Source of the DNA: Amanita rubescens
Lineage: Eukaryota > Basidiomycota > Agaricomycetes > Agaricales > Amanitaceae
DNA: 64,000 nucleotides
Assembly (NCBI GenBank): GCA_015039365.1
Contig: WION01000009.1
Coordinates: forward strand, 372,001-436,000
Direction: 5' to 3'
This document shows, piece after piece, positions 24,849 through 35,951 of the stretch (positions are counted from its first letter, which is position 1; every line of letters begins with the position of its first letter). Made by a program: the position numbers and the translations under genes. The notes under the pieces are model-generated. The model was not told the DNA's origin. It was given only the letters and a program-made list of their open reading frames with translations, and made no database searches.

Positions 24849-27647
24849 CTACGCCGGGATAGTCAATGCTGCTATAGGAATCGACTCTTGTGGCGCTCCA
24901 GCAGTAACAACCGGTAATCCTTGCTCCCCAATCGACATGGCAGTCATCTGCTCAGCAAGAGCATCGTTCTGGGGTCCCTGGTCCATCTCATAATCTTGGG
25001 TCCGAATTATTCCGCCTGAATTGTTGGTTGGGAACTTTTTGCCCGACTTGTGGTTAGTAGAGTTCAGCAGACTGCGAGATGTGAATCACATTCATTAATC
25101 ACAAGAAGGATTTAGAACTAACCTTGGGAGGTGGCCGCTCAAAGCTCCTGTCTGGTTCGTCAAAATGGTGCATAGGCATGTTGTTCGTAAAGTTTGGGTA
25201 GGGCTTTGCGGACGGATGGTGTTGCTGCTGCAGCACTTGATTAGGCGAAAGGACAGAACGAATGTTCGAGTTGCTCCATGCTCCCATTGTATTAGGAGAG
25301 CGTCTTTCAGGTATCGCTGCAGACGTCAGAGGTGGAAAATCTGTAGGGTGCAAAGGGGGCAACGAGGCAGGTCCCGACGGAGGGAGTGACATGTTAATTG
25401 GGGGTCCAGTGTTACTACCATTCCGCATTGAATTGACTGGTGGCATTGGGCGCGTGGAATGATCGTGATGATGTCGAATATGAAGGGGATTGGATGCAGG
25501 TGTAATCCCTACTGCCCAATCAGGCCGAGCAGGTAGAGGATGTTGCGATGATGTTGATGTGTATGTTCGTCTCGATGATGAAGAAGTAGTTGAGGATGAC
25601 TTGAGCATGAGTCAGTATGCATAAATGAGACGTTAAACAATGCAACTCACGGTCGTCGAAGAAACATCGTCGTTGAGGGACGATGTACGGCTATACCCCG
25701 AGCTGCCGCTGCCGCTGCCACTACCGCTACCCTGTCTACGCGATGAACTCAATCTTGGGCCAACCACATCTCCTGGAGGCTGTGAAGGCGCAAAACCGCC
25801 CGTCCCAACGCCTGGGCCATAACTCCAAGAAGATCGTGTTGTACTGGAGCGGCCTTTGGAAATCCCATTCATACTTGGTCCAAGAGGGACCCTGGGATGG
25901 TTTCTGCCGTTGTTCGGAAGTCCACCCGTTGCATTGTTCATTACTGGACGGCCAGGGTTGAGAGGTCCTACAGACCCATTTGGAGGCCTAGACATGTCAT
26001 AAACAGGAAGTGGGGGTGGATTAGGCAACGGTGGTGCCATTTGATTCGGCGGAGGATAGTAACCGGGAATTGGATAAGGGTAAGGTGGGCCGGGATACTG
26101 CATAAATGGAGGGCGAGGACCTTGCCCTGGGTGTGGCGGAGCGTTAATCATTTGATTTGGACCTGGGTGAGGTTGCATAGGAGGTTGGGAGTGCTGCATA
26201 TGCGGGGGAGGTGGATTTGGGTTCTGCCATACGAAATTATTCCCGTGGCCCATTGGGTTACCATACATGTCGCCATTTGTTGGAAGCATGCCTTCGATAG
26301 GGTGTTGCTGAGGTTGCGGAGGCGGTGGATACGGGTTATACTGTGGATAAAATGGATAAGGTGTAAAAGGAATATTGGATGGATGTCCTGGGGGCGGATA
26401 AGGTGCAGGATACTGTGAAGGGTGATAGCCAGGATTTAATGGTTCAGGATAGGCTCCGTGAGGATCATAAAAAGAAGTGGACGGAGTTGGGTCGTATATC
26501 GAGGCAAATTTGAAAGACGATGAAGGGGAGGAGGCACGAGAGTTGCGCACACTGGTTGGACCACTGAAGTTAGGTAATCCGTTGCGCGAAGATGAGGCAC
26601 CAGAACCCCGCCTAAAGTCTTTCCTGTTCTCCCGTACATTAGATGCTGACCACTCACTCTCTGTTGTCGGTGAGCTAGATTCTTCCAAATCACCAACACT
26701 GCTGCCTGCGCCAGCAGAGCTGGAGGTAAGACTAAGACTTGAGGAGCTAGCATTCATGCTCCCCTTCTCTTTCTCCTCAAAGCCCATGAATATTCGAGAC
26801 CGTGCCTCCTTGTATGCGGCCTCCCGCTCTTCAATAGTAGGGCGCTTCTTCGTGTGGCCGCTTGTAGAAGTGCTTCTGCCTCCTAAGCTCCCTGTCTCTG
26901 AAGGCTCAACATCGGACAGCTCTAAATCATCTCCTGCCACCGAGTCTGCTTGAGATTTCGGTTTTCTGTCTTGGGATGTCCGTTGCATGATCTTGATTGC
27001 TGGCTGAGGCGCCGGCTCCGCAGGAACAAGATCTGATATCTTGCGCTCAGGGCTAGCAGCTGATGTTAGAACAAGACGAGTCGCGAACAAGGTCAACGTA
27101 CATCCGACTATCGGGCAAGAGCGTAATACAAAAGGCTTTGGTGACTTGATCCACCTCGAGCGACGTTTTATAGAAGCTCGCGCAACGGTGGACCAGCATG
27201 CGTTGGTACGACGTGGCTGCGGTGACGTCCATGCGGATTTTTCTGTCGTCATGTTAGATCATGTTGGTATCGATGAATTATTCGTAGGCAGAAACTCTGG
27301 AGGCTGCACGACAGTATTGAACAGACAAAGACTCACGAGGGTTCTCTAATAAGACTCTCCATCGTCTCACCCATTTTTAAAACGAATATTCTGTCTTTAC
27401 TTTTGAGGGCCTCGACTATTTGTGGGTCTACATCAGGATTTGGTTCTGGGGTGGATGGTGTTGGGGATGTGTCTTGATGTTGTACAAAGCCATTTAGAGC
27501 AGCAGAAATTGAGAGAGAAGAAGGATAATCCGGCGATTGCGGGGATGGTAAGTGGGAGGGGGTGGGGGCAGAGAGAGGTGGACCGGCTGAGGCTGAGTTT
27601 GGGGTGGCACCTCTGGAGGGAGGACTGGGAGGCGAGTAGTTCTGCAT
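24849..27647 (-). CDS. R3H-SUZ domain RNA-binding protein
   Basis: Order: Pro/Ser-rich start (MQNYSPPSPPSRG), then SKDRIFVLKMGETMESLI. The R3H domain has SYQRMLVHRCASFYK (the R-x3-H motif) near 27180. A SUZ-like motif follows, SPERKISDLVPAEPAPQPAIKI. After that comes a long low-complexity region rich in Pro, Gly, Tyr, Asn and Ser (about 25600-26700), and a C-terminus that includes NDALAEQMTAMSIGEQ and closes ESIPIAALTIPA. R3H plus SUZ proteins bind single-stranded RNA and act in cytoplasmic mRNA regulation. The Pro/Gly/Tyr-rich tail suggests condensate-forming behaviour, which is inference. The last intron is near 25071-25124. Confidence 0.88.
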
Positions 27648-27857
27648 AGGGAGAAGGTTGGCAGCGACGGAGGGAGCGTCAGGACATCAGGTCAGGGGTG
27701 AAAAGAAGGAGCGTGTTCTGAGATCTCTTTAGTCGTGGGTAAATCTACAATTAATCTACTGTAACCTTTCCCCGCTGTATCATCAATCCATACACATTAA
27801 ACCCAAGACTGTCGTCTCTTGTCAGCATCTCCCCCAACTAATATCGCACACACATAC

Positions 27858-29613
27858 TCACCAGAATACACATACACATATCCCATATATAGCCAGTACC
27901 AGCGCAGCCCGATTCAGCCACCTCACGCTTGAATCTCCCCGCGAAAGCTGTGTTCCTGTCAAATATGCCCGCACACAGAAAACCTTGGTTCCTACCTTCC
28001 AATACAATAAACCGGGCAAAATAAATGAAATGGTCGTGGAACCTGTCGAACCCACAAAGGAAAGCACTGCGGCAGCCGTTAGCACATATTCAATTCACAC
28101 TGCCATCTGCTTACCTAGTCTCAAGTCATCTACCACGAACGCCGTGGCAAAGCCGAGCGTAACGATAGTTGTTGTCAAGAGGGAATGTTTCAACGTGGAC
28201 ATCTCGTTCTCTGCGTGCGCATTGTCCGCAATCGACTCGTCTTCATCGACCACCATCCTCTTCTCTTGGACAGGGTCAAGATGGAATACCTTGTCTAAGC
28301 AATTGCGGCAAGGATGCACTTGAAGGGGATATGAGAATAACACAAGAATAACGATCGCAAGTTGCCCGATGGCAATAAACAGGGAAGACGATGGATACAT
28401 TGCAATGATATTCGCGGTAACCTATTAGAAGACATACCGTCATCCCGGGCAGCGCGTTGTATGACTCAATACCCACCTTATCGCCAAAGGTTAGGTAACC
28501 AAAAATGGCAACAATTTCGTAGGTAATAATTGCGCTTCCAATAGAACCGCCAATAATAATATTCATTCTAGGTTGTGTATTGCTTCTGACCTCATTATAA
28601 AGAGGGAACAACTGTCATAATTCGTCCTGAGCGCGCGAAATTGGAGATCAAAAAATCACCTACGTTCTGTGCACACGTGAATGCAAATACTTGTACAGGG
28701 AATGTCGACACAAAATTAGGGGTAAAATGAACGAGGCTTATTTCCCCACGGGTTGGCATATCATCTATGGGTCGGAAGTAGCAAGTAATAACAATCGTAA
28801 CCAAGTAAACTGTACAGTATGTTAGTTCATGCCACAGGAATAATTCCATCAACTCACTAACTGCAAATAATCCAATATAACTCGTATGGCGCAAACTATT
28901 CAATTGGCGGAGAAAACATAAAGGAGCGAGAACAAGCAGGAAAATCAACAGCCAATTACTTCCATTGAGCGCCCAGGCGGGAGGATCCATTTTCGGTGAA
29001 ATGAGATCATGGTATATAGAAGCGGCGACATTTGGCATTAGTCCCTTGATGATAATTAAATAACTTGTGTCATGAAATCAGACCATGTTAGTACGCAAGT
29101 GGGGGTGGGGATTGACCTGATGGATACTCCAAGGCACTTGATAGCAATTGCTGCATCAAAAAATACAGCAGCCTTGGGATACGTAAGCTGAGCTACAGCG
29201 TAGAAAGAAGACCGCCGATGTTGCGTCTTGGTAGCGCACAATGATAAAAGATACAAAGCAAACGCCGAAATGCAGCCGCAGAACAAGCAAGTTATTATCC
29301 CAGGTATTATCCCCGCCGATGCCATCGCCTGCACTGCATTTAGCAGAGTTTCCTACTACTAAAATCCCCAAGACGCACCAAAGGAAATGCGAGCATTCCT
29401 GGGATACGGTGAGTCATCGACTACGCAGGGCTATGTGGGCTACATACCTGTGCCTATGATGGTATTACTTAGGTTGCCTATGCAGCTTGTAATGTCCGCA
29501 TGTCCGTCGGACTCGTGCTCGAGGCCAGAAAGAAGAGCACTCGACTCGCTGATACCCCTGCCTGGCACTACGTTTAAGGAAAGACGTCGCCCGACGCCAT
29601 ATGTCTGAACCAT
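27858..29613 (-). CDS. vacuolar amino-acid transporter, AVT family (AAAP)
   Basis: A polytopic membrane protein of the amino acid/auxin permease family, whose fungal AVT members move neutral amino acids across the vacuolar membrane. A hydrophilic N-terminus (about 45 residues) leads into SNTIIGTGMLAFPLAMASAG, the typical first helix. Further helices follow: ITCLFCGCISAFALYLLSLC, NWLLIFLLVLAPLCFLRQL, LFIAIGQLAIVILVLFSYPL, and the conserved LSFVGSTGSTTISFILPGL near the end. A hydrophilic loop, DPVQEKRMVVDEDESI, precedes the last helices. Introns of about 50 nt interrupt it throughout. Direction of transport and substrate cannot be read from the sequence. Confidence 0.9.
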
Positions 29614-29800
29614 GTTGGTTGAGTAATCTTCACTGTGATATGCTCGCGATAAGGAGGAAGTAAAGGTTTCGGTTGAAGAGAGTGAGAAGAAAAGACACGG
29701 CCAAGGTCCGACAAACGCAGGCAGTACAAGTAGCGTGCCAGGAACCGGACCGATGGTGGTTGTGTCCGTAAATAAACAAAGCTAATAATTAATTAATTTG

Positions 29801-31831
29801 CTATCGTTTTGATTTGGGTGGCCCAAAAAAGCTGGCCAGACTTGCTTGCCCTTTTGGTTTCCTTCCTCCTTTCGCTCCACTCTTTTCTTCCTCACTCATT
29901 TTTGCCTTGCCTTTCCCTTTTCCTTTCGCCGCTGGTGCCTCAGCCTCTCCCTCTTCCACCGATTCGTACGACGAGTAGTCCTCTGTAACTGCAAACAGTC
30001 AATATGTATATTCTCTTGCCCACAATCATAACCACTTTACCCATATAGCCTTTTTCATCAGCGGTCGTGCGACTTCTTATCACCTTTTTCTTCTTCAAAC
30101 CGTTCCGACCTACCGGAACAATTTTCCTTGGTTTACGTTGTTTGGGCTTCGCTTTAGGTACTTCTTCTTCTTCCATATCTACATCTCCATCATCGTGGGC
30201 ATCTTGCGCCACTATACCGTCTTGGGGCTTGGAATGGCCATGAGATGCTTTTGTGACTTGTTCTGTGACGAATATTATGATAACACATATGACATTACAA
30301 TGTTAGCAGACGTACCGTCATCGATATCCATGAGCGCGCGTGCTTCATTCTCAGCCTCACTGTCGATATCACTAACCACCTTAGTTAGAACTCTGGCTTT
30401 GCTTTTGCGACGCGATACAAGGGGTGCATCCGCCTCTTCGTCAGACAAAATGACAGCGCCCTTAACTTTGACGCCGGACGTCGATGATGTCCGTCCAATC
30501 GATTTAGCGGCAGGCTTTGATGAAACGTTGGATATAGAGGGCGCCCGTCCCAGTTCTGCTTTTATTGGCGCTTTCGACTTGGATATAGGCTTCGACGGCA
30601 CGGTAGACGTCGAACCCGTATCGTCCTCCGACTCGGACTTTGTAGCTATCGATTTTCGCTTCGTCCCGCGCTACTAGGCCATTACTATCAGCGGCATTAT
30701 TGTCAGAAGCAAGACACACTGTAGTCGCAACTGCATCTTTCTGTTCTTTCTTAGGAACACTAAAGAACGTCTTGACTGCCGATGCCTTTGACGTCTCTTC
30801 CTTCTTCGTTTCCTTTACTTTGGGTTTGAAAAAGTCAAGTTTACCCGAGCCAGCGGGCTTCAATTTCTCCTTTCCCTTTTCAGTAGGCTTTGGTTCTTCT
30901 TTGGGTTTGTCCTGCTGCTTCTCCGCTTTGGTAACCGGCGGTACCTTCGGCTTAACTTCCGGTGGCTTGGGAACCACAACCTGCTTTGGTTTTGATGGAC
31001 CGGCAACAGGATACTTGGGAGAACATTATAAGATACCGTAACGCCGGAGAGTCGGGCCATTTACCTGTATCGTTGAATTAATGATTCTGCCGATGGCTGC
31101 AGCCATTTCGACACTCCGCTTGCTATCCGCCTCTCGCACCTGTTCTGCGACCGTACATATTAATCTGGGTTCCTGAACAAACACGTTGGCCAAGGGAATA
31201 AACGCATATATGCTGTTTCACGTACACGCAGAGGTGAAGGTGTAAGACTGTATACATGGACAGAGTAAACCTTTCTATAATGCGCCTTCGTTGCTATTAG
31301 TCTTAGTTAGCTTGGGACCTCGTAACCCAGATGGCTAGTAGCACATACCCTCAAGCTTCTCTTCACTTACTAACGACATTTGTACCTGCTTCACCTTTTC
31401 ACAACCACCGTACTCAAAATCGCTATCAGCTTTTTTCTGAGCATCTTCTTCATCGTCTATATACGGATTATCGTCATCATCATCTTGAGAAAGGGTCTTT
31501 GCCGAAGTGTGCAACTCTCCAGTGACGAAATAAGTGGCAAAACTCTCGACTGGGTGCGACAGAGAAGGAGCCTGCTCGTGGAACTTGGCCAATTCACTGC
31601 GTTGATGAAACTCCAGGTTAGCGTTAACGAATCGGACATATAAGACGCGTTGTGTTTTACTTCTTGGCAATATTGACGTGAATACCGAACTCGCGACTTA
31701 GTGAACGATATGTTACCTGGAAAGCCGGCTCGACGTTTAGAGTACTTAATATATAGAATGCTTGGTCTTACGATATTCCTCTCGATGTACAACTGCTTTG
31801 TCAAATAGTCAATGATGGCTTTGTCGGACAT
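29801..31831 (-). CDS. POLD3: DNA polymerase delta subunit 3 (POLD3 / Cdc27) with PIP box
   Basis: A non-catalytic subunit of DNA polymerase delta that tethers it to PCNA. The N-terminus MSDKAIIDYLTKQLYIERNI then VTYRSLSREFGIHVNIAK is the winged-helix region that binds the B-subunit. PSLSHPVESFATYFVTGEL follows. The middle is Lys/Glu/Pro-rich and disordered (KPKVPPVTKAEKQQDKPKEE), with many Asp/Ser stretches. The protein ends with GQASLASFFGPPKSKR, a near-canonical PCNA-interacting motif Q-x-x-L-x-x-F-F followed by basic residues, which strongly supports the call. The ATG at 31831 opens the conserved domain; an upstream ATG at 31900 would add 23 unlikely residues. Confidence 0.9.
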
Positions 31832-31963
31832 GACTTGGACGCGTCGTACACCCGCGTGACGCGCAAAACGGGACTCAACTGTCACGCTCGCGAGAAGCAC
31901 CTTGGAGATCTCAGAGTTCGAGCCTAAAAGCTATGACACGTCGCTATTCATCCAACATTATTA

Positions 31964-32700
31964 TCAAAACCTCCGCTTTTTCCTAATGTGCGCATCCGCT
32001 TCGTGGTCCTTTAGCAGTTTTACAATTGACACAAAACCTTTGGAGGCTGCCGCAATCAGTGCAGACCCATACTTCCCTCCTTCGATATTGACCTCTGCGC
32101 CATGGTCCAGTAGCCGTTACACTGTTGGCCTGTGGCCGCATTGCGATGCTGCTTGCAAGGCAGTTCCATATTCACCTCCTCGCATGTTGACATCTGCTCC
32201 ATTAAGTCGGTATCTGTAGCTAAATTCCTCCGCAGGGTGAAGTCAACGTCATCCTTCTCGTAGCATACATATCGTGAAGCTTCGTGCAATGCCGATCCAT
32301 ATTCCTCTCCTCCAAGCTTAAAGTTGACATCTGCTCCGTGTTTTAGCAGCAGTTGCACTGTTGACAGATGCTGCAACTAAGGTAGACCCATACTTCTCTC
32401 CTGCCAAGTTGACATCTGCACCATGTCTAAGTAACAGCTGCATTATTGGTATGTGACTCTTGTACGCCGATGCCACCTGCAATGCAGATCCATATTCCCC
32501 TCCTGCCAAGTTGACATCTGCACCGTGTCTGAGTGACAGCTCCACCGTCGACACGTATCCCCGGCTCGAGGACGCTTGCAATGCAGATCCGTAGTACCCT
32601 CCTACCAAGTTGACATCTGCGTCATTGTCCAGGAGTAGTTGCACCATGTACAGTCACTTGATTTTCCCATGTTGCTTCGTACAGCGCAAACCCCCCGTCG
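31964..32700 (-). pseudogene. ankyrin-repeat gene relic with several frameshifts
   Basis: About seven ankyrin units can be followed on the minus strand: VQLLLDNDADVNLVGGYYGS, VELSLRHGADVNLAGGEYGS, MQLLLRHGADVNLAGEKYGS, VQLLLKHGADVNF, GADVNMRGGEYGTALQAAS, VQRLLDHGAEVNIEGGKYGS and VKLLKDHEADAH. The frame changes at about 32645, 32370 and 32180, and stops follow at 31964. The repeat type (HGADVN..GG.YG.ALQ.AS) is that of the ankyrin tails of fungal NLR-like (NACHT or other STAND) proteins. No NTPase or N-terminal effector domain is present, so this is a fragment. Splicing might rescue one shift but not all of them. Confidence 0.8.
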
Positions 32701-33046
32701 CTTCCGGGGAGCGTGCGGGTCGATATACGCGCTGGGAAATGTTATTGTGGATCAAAAGTGGTGGTTGTACATGTGAACTCGTGAATGTATTTCATTCCGG
32801 TCAAAGCACAGTGTCTACGAACTGAACATTTGTCCTGCAAACGTGAATCGCAAATTCGTGAATGTCCATAAAGAATAGCGACGAGACAAATGCGAGGAGA
32901 GCTGGAGAAGACGAGTATACAACAGCTATTGAGACTAACATGCGATTGAGGGTACAGAAACACGGAATGAAGTCAAAACCTGACGAGAATGAGAGCGGGA
33001 AAAATAGAGAGTAATAAAAAAGGGACAGAAAAAAAGAGACGATGTC
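32701..33046. other. intergenic, no gene seen
   Basis: Sequence between the ankyrin relic and the 3' end of the serine-rich gene. The first 40-50 bases still read like ankyrin-gene leader on the minus strand. The rest is A/G-rich near 32990-33040 without a coding pattern. Confidence 0.6.
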
Positions 33047-35158
33047 CTAGGCCACATATGCACTACCATGCCTTTCACCTCGCCGTTTGCCTCGTTCGCG
33101 CTCGGCTTCTCTTGCCTTTATTCGTTGTTGCCGAACATCCATCATCAGCTGACGGCCGACGGGCGATAGCTCTGATGATGAAGCTGGCGAAGAATTTGGT
33201 GCGCTTGGTAGACGGCATCCGCCGGGGCTTACAATGGCCCGAAATAGCGACCGCGTGTCAGATGCAGATGAATGAGAGCGTATTGGGGTAGAAGGAAGAT
33301 CTGTTTTGACCGACAATGCTGATCTATTTTCTTTCTCCCGAGTGTAAAGTGACGCCTTCTTTGATACGGCATCGGGTTTGCCCTTATTTCTTTCTATGCC
33401 ACGGGAAACTAAGGCTCCACGAACACGAGAAGAGCTGGATGATGTCCGGCGACGGCGTTGTTTATATGGTCGGGAAATATGAGTGTAACCATCCTTTGTT
33501 GAAGCGGGCGGGGAGGAACCCGAGTTAGAGCACTCCGTCAGAAGCGGTCGTTGCTTAATGCTGCTTGACGAGCGTTTTTTCGGTGGCATACGAGAACCCC
33601 GTGGTATACGACTTGGTGTACCATGAGAACCTGAAGGTGTTGGAGCTGTCACGATGACCTTGGTGGGACCGGTCATAAGCACTTTGACCTCATTTGTATG
33701 TTCTTTGTCCCGATGGATCGTCTCGTTCTCGGGAATATCATCACAGCAGCTGAATCGATCAGATCCTGCATGGGATGCAGCCGAGCGGGGCCGATCAGGG
33801 GTAGGTGAAGGGATACGAGTAGAAGTAAAGACGTTGAGAGAGGATGAATGGCGACGCGAGTGCGCTGCATACTGAGGGATTCGGGTGTCGTTGCGTTTTG
33901 GTATAGGTGTCGCAGGGATATTGGAAGAATCCCCAGAAATTTCTGATGCATTGTCCATACATATCTGTTGAGAAAGTATCGAGCTACCGGCAGATAAAGA
34001 GCGAGACATGGTAGATGCTTTGGGAAGACATCGACCAGCATCATCGCGTACGCTTGATTGCCTCTTCTGCGTCAAAAATGTGAATACCTGTGAGGCTCGT
34101 TTTGGTGATCTTGATGTAGAGTTGATGTACGGCCCATTGCCTTCGACGACGGAATCCAAATTTACGGACGAATTGCTACCTATGCTAAGCTCTACCTCCA
34201 TCGAGCTGATGGCAGGATTATCCACGGTGCTCATTGAGAGATCGGGATCCGTAGCTCGTCGCAAACGATTATCAACAAAAGTAGCACGAGGGGTAGCTGG
34301 CGTGTGAGGATGAGAAGACTGAGAAGAAAGACTATCGAATTCACTATTACTGAGAGTTAATTGATTGCAGCGAAGATAAAGAATGGGCGCACCTGAGAAA
34401 TCGTTCAGCCCATGATATGTCACTTTCGGTGAGGTCGGCGTTACTATCTGATTTTTCTTTGGCGCCAAGTAACTGGCGTAATGTTGATCCACTGCGACGG
34501 GTCTGCGCACGTCCTTGTTTCACCTCGGGTGAAGGCTTCTTCGGACTATTTGAGAACAAGTTCTCAGGGAGACGGCCATGGTCATCATAGAGGTCCAGAA
34601 GGCTGGCAACCGATGGGTCTGACCGAAGTCCAAGGTAATGGGAATGTTCTTTAGGTGGAGCAGTAGCACCTCGAGTACGTTGAGCTACTTTAAAGTCATC
34701 CAGATGGCGATTCGCATATGGAAATTCGGTGGAGGTATGTCGTTTACGCTGGTGCACTTGCACATTATAAGTCCCGCGATGACTTGCGTTTGAGCTTGTT
34801 AAGCTGGCTGTCGAAGTAGCGGGTGTTTGTATTACGTTGTTAATGGGGTGAGCTGAAGCATCCCATTTTTAGTACCGCCAGACTTCATACATATGAGATA
34901 GAACCTACGCAATGGAGGGAACGACGTATAATCAAGCTCTGAAACAACGGCGTAGCGGGCCGATGAGGAGCGTAGAAGTCGGCCAACATCAGCCTCGTGC
35001 TCCTGGTCATCCAAAACCCGCAGTTCCTCGTTAGTGTTCAGGACGAGTTGACGGCGTCCCTGTTGTTCTTGTCGTTCATCTTGCTTCGGTTGTTTTTTAT
35101 TCTGCTTCTTTTTGCTTCCGATAGACTTAAGAGAGAAAAAGCGTTTGAGGAAGCCCAT
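33047..35158 (-). CDS. unrecognised Ser-rich basic protein
   Basis: No family is recognised. The N-terminus MGFLKRFFSLKSIGSKKKQN is basic and amphipathic, of the kind that can sit on membranes. Next comes RYAVVSELDYTSFPPLR, then an intron (about 34800-34910), HLDDFKVAQRTRG, DPSVASLLDLYDDHGRLPEN, and ESDISWAERFL joined by an intron (about 34348-34394) to NSEFDSLSSQSS. About 430 residues of Ser/Pro/Arg-rich disorder follow, with many SP/TP and RxxS sites (SRIPRGSRMPPKKRSSSS). The last part, GRQLMMDVRQQRIKAREAER, is a basic helix. It looks like a phosphorylated cortical or cytoskeletal protein, but that is inference. Confidence 0.7.
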
Positions 35159-35286
35159 CGTTAAAGTGTGCTCAAGGTCGTAGCTGTCGTTGTCGTATCG
35201 TGAAATGAGTGTCTTGTGGGTCCCAGTTGTAAAGTCAACTTTGTCCAAACAAATAACAAATAAAGGCGGACGCGCCAGATCATGTG

Positions 35287-35770
35287 ATGGTAAAATACCT
35301 CCCCTGCGAACTCTTCCGAGTCCCGATGCCCTTGACGCTCGTACGGAATGAGGGGAGTACGGCCAGGGATTTTTGCATGCTCGAGCGCAATTTGCTGTCT
35401 CATCTCAAGTTAGCCTTACTCTTATCCCTTCTCTCATCTTCTTTCCTTCTTAAAACCCGTCTTTTTCCCAATCCGTCTGGCAATGGAGGATTCGATTACG
35501 AGGAATTGGGATTACCATCGTCGATCGTTTTGTATGTTGCTGGCATCATTACGATAATCGGTGGAGTTTGGGAGTTTTTTGGAGGACACAGAGACTTGCG
35601 GACCGGAAGGGCCTTTCTTAGTGCACCAAAGTAGGTGATAAATGAACGGCTTGCGCGGATTGCATGCTCAAGTTTGTCTAAGAGGGCACATCATTATGCT
35701 TACCATCGTTTCGTTAACCGTGTTTGGGACCTGTGTTATGCTTCTTGCCACGGATGCGAAGCAGGGTTGA
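35287..35770 (+). CDS. DUF202 small membrane protein
   Basis: A three-helix membrane protein of the DUF202 (YidH-like) family, function unknown. The hallmark N-terminal motif is ARDFCMLERNLLSHLKLAL (family R-x3-x-x-E-R-T/N-x-L). It is followed by a first helix, LLLSLLSSSFLL, a second, IVLYVAGIITIIGGVWEFF, and after an intron (35631-35682) a third, IIMLTIVSLTVFGTCVMLLA, ending DAKQG. The ATG at 35287 opens the frame; one at 35326 (MPLTLVRNEG) is also possible and gives a more typical start. Next gene on the same strand is MTHFR, 181 bp downstream. Confidence 0.8.
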
Positions 35771-35951
35771 GCCATGTGTCTGATTGCGAAGTAACAAAGA
35801 TGTAAAATAGTTAGCTAGCCGATCCTAATAACCCTTTTGGACCGTGGTCAAATGAAAATAATAAATATGACGTGAAAATTATCCGTCTTTCCACTTTACA
35901 GTCTCCACTCATCTCTTCAACCTTCAACTCACCTACACATCCCTTTCCATC

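Noticed and set aside
25897..26418. 173-residue plus-strand ORF, Trp/Arg-rich
   Set aside because: Antisense of the Pro/Gly/Tyr-rich part of the R3H-SUZ gene.
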